Shown: positions 45,785 to 51,609 of the stretch, piece by piece
Position numbering within the stretch: position 1 is the stretch's first letter
How the letters are laid out: each line of letters starts with the position of its first letter
Assembly (NCBI GenBank): GCA_003402375.1
Contig: QFXJ01000056.1
Span: 1-51,609, forward strand
Direction of reading: 5' to 3'
DNA from: Candidatus Nitrotoga sp. CP45
GTDB taxonomy: Bacteria; Pseudomonadota; Gammaproteobacteria; Burkholderiales; Gallionellaceae
DNA: 51,609 nucleotides
Program-made: the position numbers and the translations under genes
Notes under the pieces: generated by a model
Database searches by the model: none
Seen by the model: only the letters and a program-made list of their open reading frames with translations
What the model was told of the DNA's origin: nothing

Positions 45785-48264
45785 TACCGTGTGATGTTAG
45801 CGGTGGCGAGCATGTCGTCGTCATCACCCGATGAAATGCGAAATGAATAAAGCTGCCCGACAACGTGGCGCAGTTTCTCAAAATCGTCAGCCTTGATAGC
45901 CTCTTTTCCAGCAGCAACAAGTTCAGCATGTTGCAGACGATCCGCAAACTGCCACGGCTCTTCAGACAGTCGTTTGAAAGTATCGACGACAAAGAAATCC
46001 TGCCGCCAGAGAATTTGCCAATTACGCCCGCGCAACTCACTTAAATGGTTTTCAAAGTCTTTGCTGTTGCTGTCGATTGCCCGCTGAGCTGTGCGTACAA
46101 GATTGTCAAAAGAGCTGGCTTCCGTTGGACGAGCCTGCTCACGAACAGCCTTATTAAAGAAGTCTACACAGGAATCGAGATCCATCTGTCGAATCGGTTT
46201 GATATTCGATTTGCGGACATCGGCTAGCAGTTTTTTTGCCTCCTGCACGTTTTCCATCGCTTGCTTCGCGGTCTCGGGATCAGATTCATTGGGCTGAACC
46301 GACGATGCCTGGTCAAGTTTCTGAAGCGCCTGGTCAAGCTTAGGATCATTGATCTTGTCGGCTACACCATCGATTCGTTCGCGAACGATTTCGACTTCTT
46401 CGGCAATCTGCTTTGATGCGTCACAAAAATCGATCTGGCTTTCCTGGCGCGAGTAAAAATTTCGGTGGCTTTCAAAGTTTCCACTAATACTCGGGACAGA
46501 AACATTCAAAACAACTTGACCAGAGTCCTGTACCTCGAAATCGCACATCAGCTCAGCGCCTTGACCGATAATGCCCTCATAAAAATCAGAGCCCTTGATA
46601 CTAAACACACCAATGGCTCTATTATCTCTGACCTGATCAGTTATTTCACCTTCGCGAACAACGAAGTTGAGGGAGTTCGTAGACTGCGCGCGGAGTGACT
46701 CGCCAGCTCTGAATCTGAGTTTCCCCTTTACCGGCAATGGGTCTTGCTCACGCACTAGATAAACCAACTCCGCCCGACCTTTTTCGGTAACCTCAATGCC
46801 AATGGACGATGATGATGGAATGGCGTCAATCGATGCAGCGGTTCTGGCGATGACAATTTTGCTGTCACCAATACTCACAGGGCCACCCGATGCGTCGAAG
46901 ACAAACACCTTGAAGGTGTTGTCGCCTGGCTTGCTAAGCATGACCTCGATGGTGGCACCGTCCTTGAGTGCGACACGACCAGACGACCAACCGGTATCCA
47001 GACTATCCACCTGAAACTCGGCGCCAGCCAACACAGTACCACCGAGCTTGACCAGTATCTTGGCACGCGAATCGGGGGTTCTGGCAATGTAATTAAAACC
47101 AAGGTCGAACTTGCCTCCAGCACTGATAGCGCCACGAGTGCTCTTCCGCCCACGGCTCTGTGAACCCCAGTCAATTGATTCAGCGAAGACAGCGGCACCC
47201 TCAGCTACCGCTGTCATAGGATTCATCTCGGTTGAAGCGGCGATGCACAATTCGGATGCAACCTTGTCGCGGAGGGGTTTGTAGTGCGTTGGCCCACCAA
47301 CAAACACAATACGCTCCACGTCATTCGCGCTAAGCCCAGCTTTATCGAGGGTTGCACGAGCGGCATTGATCGACTCATCTATCTTGTCAGCAATCAAGCC
47401 GTTCAGGTCACTACGAGTGATAGTAATGTCCAAGTAGATGTCTTCGCCAGATTCATCTGCAATATTGAGTTCAGGTGAGGTGATTACGGCTTCCTCCTTA
47501 CTTGACAGTTCGATTTTTGCGCGCTCGACAGCGTGCAATGACAGGCGTAACAGGGACTTGAATTTAGGATTTACAGTCAGGTCATCAGGCAGCTTGAAGT
47601 TATCAAAAAGCCAAGGCTTGACGACATTATCAAGGATAAGCCGGTCAAAATCAGCACCGCCACACATTGCAACACCGCCATGCGCAAGCAGGCTAACCCG
47701 CCCTGATATGCTTTCTGCGATAGCAATGTCGAGTGTGCCTCCACCTAAATCAAATACGAGAAACACCCCATCACTTTTGCGCTGCTTCATAACGCTCATT
47801 ACCGCAGCAACGGGTTCTTGCATCAACGCAACCTTGCCAATCCCAGCCATCTCAGCCGCCGTCATGGTCGCGTCTTTTTGCATTTGGTTGAAGGCCGCAG
47901 GAACCGTAATGACGGTTCCTGTATCTGGATTGTTCCGAATCTCCTCAGGCAGATAACCGAAGCAAAGCTTCAGTATCTCTGCTGAACACTCCTCCGGGGT
48001 CATGGTTATCTCAACAGCAGCAAGTTTGATTGGCGTACTTGTACCCATCATCCGCTTAAATTTTGTCGCTGCATTGTCTGGATTTTTAGCGGCGTTTTCG
48101 TATGCGGTTTTACCAAAATACCTCTTGCCTCGCTTATCAATGAATATTGCCGAAGGCGTAACATCATTCTGTTCTGGGCTTTTGAAAATTCGCAGATTCT
48201 CGCCGTCGTAGGAGCAAATAGCGCTGTTGGTGGTTCCGAGGTCAATGCCGACGTAATTCTTCAC
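45781..48264 (-). CDS. Hsp70 (DnaK-like) chaperone with inserted beta domain
   Basis: An 827-residue Hsp70, about 190 longer than DnaK. The nucleotide-binding domain (1-365) is complete: phosphate-1 GIDLGTTNSA, Lys in KFKRMMG, Glu150 in QEPVAAVM, phosphate-2 FDLGGGTLDI (171-180), and the adenosine motif FVGGPTHYKPL. Instead of the DnaK linker, about 100 residues (380-480) form an extra beta-rich domain. The SBD-beta-like part starts at IGIEVTEKG (488). A helical region (600-800) ends with acidic GDDDDM. The ATPase looks functional. It is probably a dedicated rather than general chaperone, since it lies in an accessory operon with its own GrpE-, J- and AAA+-like genes. It overlaps both neighbours by four bases. 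Confidence 0.85.
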   Translation of the reverse strand: MKNYVGIDLGTTNSAICSYDGENLRIFKSPEQNDVTPSAIFIDKRGKRYFGKTAYENAAKNPDNAATKFKRMMGTSTPIKLAAVEITMTPEECSAEILKLCFGYLPEEIRNNPDTGTVITVPAAFNQMQKDATMTAAEMAGIGKVALMQEPVAAVMSVMKQRKSDGVFLVFDLGGGTLDIAIAESISGRVSLLAHGGVAMCGGADFDRLILDNVVKPWLFDNFKLPDDLTVNPKFKSLLRLSLHAVERAKIELSSKEEAVITSPELNIADESGEDIYLDITITRSDLNGLIADKIDESINAARATLDKAGLSANDVERIVFVGGPTHYKPLRDKVASELCIAASTEMNPMTAVAEGAAVFAESIDWGSQSRGRKSTRGAISAGGKFDLGFNYIARTPDSRAKILVKLGGTVLAGAEFQVDSLDTGWSSGRVALKDGATIEVMLSKPGDNTFKVFVFDASGGPVSIGDSKIVIARTAASIDAIPSSSSIGIEVTEKGRAELVYLVREQDPLPVKGKLRFRAGESLRAQSTNSLNFVVREGEITDQVRDNRAIGVFSIKGSDFYEGIIGQGAELMCDFEVQDSGQVVLNVSVPSISGNFESHRNFYSRQESQIDFCDASKQIAEEVEIVRERIDGVADKINDPKLDQALQKLDQASSVQPNESDPETAKQAMENVQEAKKLLADVRKSNIKPIRQMDLDSCVDFFNKAVREQARPTEASSFDNLVRTAQRAIDSNSKDFENHLSELRGRNWQILWRQDFFVVDTFKRLSEEPWQFADRLQHAELVAAGKEAIKADDFEKLRHVVGQLYSFRISSGDDDDMLATANITRY

Positions 48265-48632
48265 AAATCCACCTTTCTTAACATCACCGTTCCTCTACGA
48301 ACTAGACCTTCTGAACCCATGATGATGGGCTCAATCATTTGCTCGACGGCAAGAACATCTTCTGGGTCGAAATCTCCAATATTCAGTGCGGTCGCGGCGA
48401 CCCCAGGATCATAAGGTTGCCCCTCCACGTTCACCAGAGTCAAACCTGCGCCTTCCAAGGTTTCTTCAAGGCGCTTCAGGTAATAGCGATATTGGCTGGT
48501 GTAACGAGCACCTTCACCCGCATCCAGTTTCGAGAGAAGCCGCGCAAACAACCTGCTGAATCGCCAGCTTTCGACAGATATGTCGATTAACGACTTGAAC
48601 AGCACTTCGGAATTCTTTTGAATTAGTTCCAA
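48261..48632 (-). CDS. GrpE-like nucleotide exchange factor
   Basis: A 123-residue protein. The helical N-terminal half (SVESWRFSRLFARLLSKLD and RYYLKRLEETLEGAGL) is followed by a short beta domain reading VEGQPYDPGVAATALN and MIEPIIMGSEGLVRRGTVML. This recalls the C-terminal beta domain of GrpE (PFDP... GYxxxGRVLRPAxV), so I call it GrpE-like; it is shorter than GrpE, which has a longer coiled coil. By family knowledge it would release ADP from the Hsp70. It starts at TTG 48632 behind AGGGGAACC and overlaps the Hsp70 gene by four bases. It is the first gene of the operon. Confidence 0.65.
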   Translation of the reverse strand: MELIQKNSEVLFKSLIDISVESWRFSRLFARLLSKLDAGEGARYTSQYRYYLKRLEETLEGAGLTLVNVEGQPYDPGVAATALNIGDFDPEDVLAVEQMIEPIIMGSEGLVRRGTVMLRKVDL

Positions 48633-48900
48633 GAAAGGTTCCCCTGTTGTTTTTATTGATGCTTGTTATTGCCAATGACCACGCAGCAATAACGCCTTTC
48701 ATGGTGCAATTTTCCTTGCGCGACTATTTTGCGCAGCGTCAGTGTGACCACTATTTTTACTTCGTTATTTCAACTTTACGGACGCCTGAGTAGGGTACTC
48801 TGCTTTCGCGCCAACAGTCATACTGCGAAAGCTCGGTAATGTACTGTAATGTCCAGCGTAATTCTAACGCTTGATTCTACCTTACCCAAGGAGCGAACAG
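48633..48900. promoter_or_regulatory. Upstream region of the Hsp70-AAA+ operon
   Basis: About 270 bases before the GrpE-like gene must hold the operon promoter. No clear sigma-32 heat-shock promoter (CTTGAAA...CCCCATnT type) was seen on the minus strand. No inverted repeat of the CIRCE kind was found. The tgattgcc-like and AT-rich stretches give no confident -10/-35 pair. The lack of a heat-shock signature agrees with a specialised role, but this is weak evidence. Confidence 0.35.
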
Positions 48901-48984
48901 ATGGCACGGCATTACACCACCAAAATTGTAAATCATCAGCAGAAAATGGACGAAGCCCATCAGGGATTAAAAAGTTGCATTTGA
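48901..48984 (+). CDS. Small ORF, 27 residues
   Basis: ATG 48901 is preceded by a near-ideal AAGGAG with seven-base spacing. The peptide starts MARHYTTKIVNHQQKMDEAH and stops at TGA 48982-48984. It is not recognised. It could be a real small protein or the 5' end of a gene lost by deletion. It is divergent from the chaperone operon and convergent with the Sel1 remnant. Confidence 0.3.
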   Translation: MARHYTTKIVNHQQKMDEAHQGLKSCI

Positions 48985-49001
48985 TCGCTTTGCCATACAG
49001 C

Positions 49002-49145
49002 TCACATGTTAAGTATGAATTTTGCTTTTGCATGCCCTTGACTAGCCGCATTTTGAAACCATTCAATAGCTTTCATAGCGTCCTTGGTTACGCCTTCGCA
49101 ATCTCGATACATTAAACCTAGATTATATTGCGCTTCGGCATTCAC
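49002..49145 (-). pseudogene. Sel1-repeat protein 3' remnant
   Basis: The last 46 codons of a minus-strand frame read NAEAQYNLGLMYRDCEGVTK, then AIEWFQNAASQGHAKAKFIL, a single Sel1-like (SLR) repeat with its AxAQYNLGxMY and AxxWFxxAAxQGxAxAxxxL pattern. It is joined at its N-terminal side to an hsdR fragment, so only the end of an SLR gene survives. Sel1 proteins bridge protein complexes; nothing more can be said for this fragment. Confidence 0.65.
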
Positions 49146-49312
49146 CTCGCGCGTCAGCACCACCTCGCGATCCGAGGCGCGCCCCAGCAAACTTTCCGGG
49201 CCAAAGTCTTCTTCGTCGTGTGCGAATTCAGATGTCCAGCCGAGCTTTTTTTCAGCAACTCGGCGGTGGGCGCCTGTATCAGCAGGTCTTCGGAATAGTC
49301 CTTTTTTGCCAT
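49146..49312 (-). pseudogene. hsdR 5' remnant (type I restriction subunit), frameshifted
   Basis: From ATG 49312 the frame reads MAKKDYSEDLLIQAPTAELL and then shifts at a run of seven A (plus-strand T at 49246-49252). In the other frame it continues KLGWTSEFAHDEEDFGPESL, then GRASDREVVLTRE. This is the N-terminal pattern of HsdR restriction subunits (xLGW...GPxxxLGRxxxxEVVL). It then joins the Sel1 remnant. No other hsd gene is present. It shows that a restriction system once stood beside the chaperone operon. Confidence 0.6.
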
Positions 49313-49348
49313 CAGCACATTGTTTTTCGGTGATGAATAGAGCTCGGA

Positions 49349-49633
49349 TCAGTCGATCTCGGGCGGCCACTGACGCGTCGTATGATTTAGCGACAGTATC
49401 CAAACTGTTTCGCCACTGATTTCGTAGACCAAGCGGTAGCTTTCATGAGGGATAAGTTCGCGGGTTCCAGCCAACTCGCTTATGCGCCCCAAATAGGGAT
49501 GCTCCGCCAGCCGCTCGGCGGCGCGGTCAAACAACTCGTCCATGTGGATGGCTGCCAACAGATTGTTGAGAGCGATGAAATTAACAATCTCTCGGCGATC
49601 TTGGATTGCAGCCTCAGACCAGCGCACCTTCAT
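49349..49633 (-). CDS. ParE/RelE superfamily toxin
   Basis: A 94-residue toxin-fold protein. Family marks are VRWSEAAIQDRREIVNFIA at the N-terminus, RLAEHPYLGRISELAGTREL in the middle, and YRLVYEISGETVWILSLNH near the end. ParE members poison gyrase and RelE members cleave ribosome-bound mRNA; the sequence does not clearly separate the two, but the ERLAEHPxLGR block is common in ParE. It overlaps the antitoxin by four bases, the downstream partner in the usual antitoxin-first order. Confidence 0.82.
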   Translation of the reverse strand: MKVRWSEAAIQDRREIVNFIALNNLLAAIHMDELFDRAAERLAEHPYLGRISELAGTRELIPHESYRLVYEISGETVWILSLNHTTRQWPPEID

Positions 49634-49923
49634 CTGTTAGCCTGATCAAGCTGGGCCAGTAGTTGCGCCCGCTTGGCAGCGAATTCGGCGGAGACATCTT
49701 CATTAGATTGGTGCTCGCCTGCCTGTATTTGTGCTCGCGCCTTTTCAACCTTGCGGCGCAAAAAATCGTCATATTCCCGCGCTTCGCGCTGGCGTTGCAC
49801 AAAATCGCGCATCAATTCACGTAAAATTTGTGAGGCCGGGCGGTGGCTGGCCTCTGCCGCAGCCATAAACTCGGTGCGCAATTCGGGTTCCAACTTCATG
49901 GTGAAAACAGCTTCTTTGGACAT
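49630..49923 (-). CDS. RHH-type antitoxin partner of the ParE/RelE toxin
   Basis: A 97-residue antitoxin. The N-terminus MSKEAVFTMKLEPELRTEFM followed by ASQILRELMRDFV is a ribbon-helix-helix DNA-binding domain. A long charged helix (REYDDFLRRKVEKARAQIQ) extends to wrap the toxin. I start it at ATG 49923 behind GGAGATAGG; an upstream start at 49941 would add six residues. The stop overlaps the toxin start by four bases. It likely autoregulates the pair. Confidence 0.8.
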   Translation of the reverse strand: MSKEAVFTMKLEPELRTEFMAAAEASHRPASQILRELMRDFVQRQREAREYDDFLRRKVEKARAQIQAGEHQSNEDVSAEFAAKRAQLLAQLDQANR

Positions 49924-50040
49924 GATCCTATCTCCAGTCAATAACGTACTGACGAAGTATATACGTTTTTAAGCGTCTCGCCTCAACTCAGGCGGCAATC
50001 TCTTTTGGCAAGGCGATGTCGGGCACGTCGAGCTGGCAGC

Positions 50041-50147
50041 TTGGTTGGCGTGGGCGGGGGATTATTAAGGTGACCGTCGTGATAGGATGGTTAGCTACGC
50101 GGCGGGTGGCGCAGATGTCGCCGTTACAGGTGTTGCAATCTGTTTGA
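50041..50147 (+). pseudogene. Duplicate 3' end of ybbP
   Basis: A 107-base diverged copy of the end of ybbP (41348-41452), same orientation. Several mismatches and small indels break the frame, yet the block around the TGA (50145-50147) still lines up with the ybbP stop. No upstream part of ybbP precedes it. Just before, on the minus strand (49988-50035), a frame ends VPDIALPKEIAA, possibly the 3' scrap of another gene. It marks the right edge of the 41.5-50 kb island. Confidence 0.75.
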
Positions 50148-50343
50148 GAAAAGATGTGGAAATTGAAAAAATAAAACTGAAGCTGGACCTCTGGCAGAGG
50201 GGTAGGGCAAATAATCGCTTCGGGCCAATCTGGAGTCAGCCTGCTTACTGTGATTGCGCTTCCCAACTTACCTTTTGGTGTATTTTTAACTTCAGTTGTG
50301 CAAAATCTGCATGAATATAATCACCAGTAAAGCAGCAAATCCC

Positions 50344-51429
50344 ATGAAGAAATTAATTATCACGATTACAGTGATAGCTACATTTGCAGGCAGCTTTGCA
50401 TATGGGGAAGAAAATGCCCCAGCTTCTGCGTTAACCTTTAGCGGTTATGCTGAAACATACTATAGCTACGATTTTAATAAACCAATCAATAACACTAAGC
50501 CACCATTTATTTACAGCTATAACAAAAATAATGAAGTTTCAGTAAATTTGGCTTTTGTGAAGGGATCTTATAACACAGAGAGTGTCAGGGCTAATCTGGC
50601 ATTAGCTGGTGGTAGCTATATGAATTCTAATTATGCATCTGAGCCTGGCGTGTTGAATAATATCTATGAAGGCAATGTTGGCCTGAAGCTTTCTAAAAAA
50701 GATAACCTGTGGCTTGATGCCGGTGTCTTTTCTTCACATATAGGTTTTGAAAGTGCGGTTGGTAAAGACAATTGGACTTTAACCAGAAGCTTATCAGCAG
50801 ATAACACACCTTATTATGAAACTGGCGCCAAACTCAGTTATACGTCAGAGAATGATGTATGGTTTGTGAGTGCATTAGTTTTGAATGGTTGGCAACATAT
50901 TCGGCGTGTGGAGGGGAATTCTTCCCCTTCATTTGGGACGCAGGTTACTTATAAGCCTTCCACAAAAGTAACCTTGAATTGGAGCACATTTATTGGAAAC
51001 GACAAGCCTGATAATGATAAGAAAATGCGTTATTTCAATAATTTTTATGGAATTTTTCAACTGAATAATGGGCTTGCCGCAATATTGGGTTTTGATATTG
51101 GTGCAGAACAAGTAAACAAGGGTTCATCAGCCATGAACACGTGGCTCAACCCCACGATGATATTGAAGCTTACGCCAACAGCAAAAATTGCTATCGCTAT
51201 AAGAGCTGAATATTATGATGATAAAAGTGGGGTAATTATCGCAACTGGTACACCTAATGGTTTTAAAACATGGGGTTTTTCAAGCAATTTTGACTATGCC
51301 ATTACAAATAATATTTTGTGGAGAGTGGAAGCGAGGGCATTAAGTAGCAAAGATAGTATTTTCATTAAGAATAATAATATCGCTAACAACAATGCTTTTG
51401 TGACGACAGCTTTGGCTATAAATTTCTGA
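50344..51429 (+). CDS. Outer-membrane beta-barrel porin (OmpL-like)
   Basis: A 361-residue protein with a signal peptide (KKLIITITVIATFAGSFAYG) followed by alternating amphipathic strands throughout, e.g. LTFSGYAETYYSYDFNKP, VSVNLAFVKGSYNTESVRAN and WLDAGVFSSHIGFESA, and a C-terminal strand ending in Phe (VTTALAINF), the usual barrel-assembly signal. It fits the putative beta-barrel porin-2 (OmpL-like) type. Its cargo is unknown. I use ATG 50344 at the signal peptide; the frame is open from 50296. Base use is more A/T-rich than the ybb genes. It stands alone. Confidence 0.78.
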   Translation: MKKLIITITVIATFAGSFAYGEENAPASALTFSGYAETYYSYDFNKPINNTKPPFIYSYNKNNEVSVNLAFVKGSYNTESVRANLALAGGSYMNSNYASEPGVLNNIYEGNVGLKLSKKDNLWLDAGVFSSHIGFESAVGKDNWTLTRSLSADNTPYYETGAKLSYTSENDVWFVSALVLNGWQHIRRVEGNSSPSFGTQVTYKPSTKVTLNWSTFIGNDKPDNDKKMRYFNNFYGIFQLNNGLAAILGFDIGAEQVNKGSSAMNTWLNPTMILKLTPTAKIAIAIRAEYYDDKSGVIIATGTPNGFKTWGFSSNFDYAITNNILWRVEARALSSKDSIFIKNNNIANNNAFVTTALAINF

Positions 51430-51609
51430 TGAAATAATTGGTCTTGATGATCAAAAATTGTAGGTAATAAGATCGCCCTAATTTTAGATGTAGTGGTTCA
51501 GACTTAATCTGACAGTAAGGTCTTGCCAAAGGGTGGGGTTACCCGGTTTGATAGAGGTGCGAATCTTTATCAACCAAAGCGCGTAAGCGCAAAGGAGTAA
51601 CCCCATGAG
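51430..51609. other. Right-end region with palindromes and a cut-off gene start
   Basis: After the porin stop, TTCAGACTTAATCTGA (51499-51514) is a near-perfect palindrome, possibly an element end. Farther on GGGGTTACC and GGAGTAACCCC pair around smaller hairpins (ggtttgat/atcaacc and gcgcgtaagcgc). AAAGGAG with a start codon ATG at 51606 suggests that a gene begins at the very edge. An insertion element or structured leader is possible; I cannot name it. Confidence 0.35.

Noticed and set aside
47438-47956. A 172-codon plus-strand frame inside the Hsp70 gene
   Set aside because: Antisense to the conserved nucleotide-binding domain; low-complexity Ser-rich translation, no support.
48818-49066. 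An 82-codon minus-strand frame between the Sel1 remnant and the chaperone operon
   Set aside because: No domain, no good ribosome site, and it overlaps the Sel1 remnant in another frame.

Overview
The window looks like a chromosomal segment of a Gram-negative betaproteobacterium. The evidence is an RND efflux operon, outer-membrane porin and efflux-duct genes, Fur-type operators, c-type cytochromes and a Ralstonia-type order of hydrogenase genes. A chemolithotroph of the Gallionellaceae/Nitrosomonadales kind is a reasonable guess, but this is an inference from gene content only; no rRNA or tRNA was seen.

Layout. 1-1.2 kb: the cut-off 5' end of a Phd-type antitoxin gene on the minus strand, then a VapBC pair. 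1.2-7.4 kb: DUF1853 and methyltransferase genes, a DUF2325/FMN-binding pair behind two perfect Fur-box cores, acetyl-CoA synthetase with a 180-bp MITE in its leader, and a DUF3617 protein. 7.5-13.4 kb: an RND tripartite efflux operon. 13.5-16.4 kb: an HNH nuclease, an IS remnant, and two periplasmic c-type haem proteins. 16.8-19.1 kb: a peroxiredoxin-glutaredoxin fusion and a pyridine-nucleotide disulfide reductase. 19.2-26.9 kb: a group 3d NAD-reducing [NiFe]-hydrogenase operon, hoxFUYHW-hypA-hypB-hypF, in which HypF is only the C-terminal Kae1-like part; hypCDE are not in the window. 26.9-28.7 kb: a Phd/PIN toxin-antitoxin pair whose control region is an inverted copy of the left end of the window, followed by a decayed REP-associated transposase.

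28.7-36 kb is accessory: a SulP transporter, two DUF1993 paralogues around a three-domain glycosyltransferase and a broken amidinotransferase-family gene, and a short stretch with an integron attC-like site. 36-41.5 kb is housekeeping: a HAD phosphatase, SppA, and the tesA / ybbA-ybbP locus.

41.5-50.1 kb is an apparent island between the 3' end of ybbP and a second, diverged copy of that 3' end. Its core is a tightly coupled five-gene minus-strand operon: a GrpE-like protein, an Hsp70 with an extra beta domain, an AAA+ ATPase, a membrane-anchored repeat protein and a J-like protein without an HPD motif. Next to it are a broken hsdR 5' end and a ParE/RHH toxin-antitoxin pair. I regard this dedicated Hsp70-AAA+ system as the best candidate for something undescribed. 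The window ends with a porin gene and the start of an unidentified element.

How it works together. The hydrogenase would couple H2 oxidation to NAD+ reduction. The neighbouring flavoprotein and thiol peroxidase could draw on that reductant, but this is inference. Insertions, repeats and toxin-antitoxin pairs cluster at the boundaries between these blocks.
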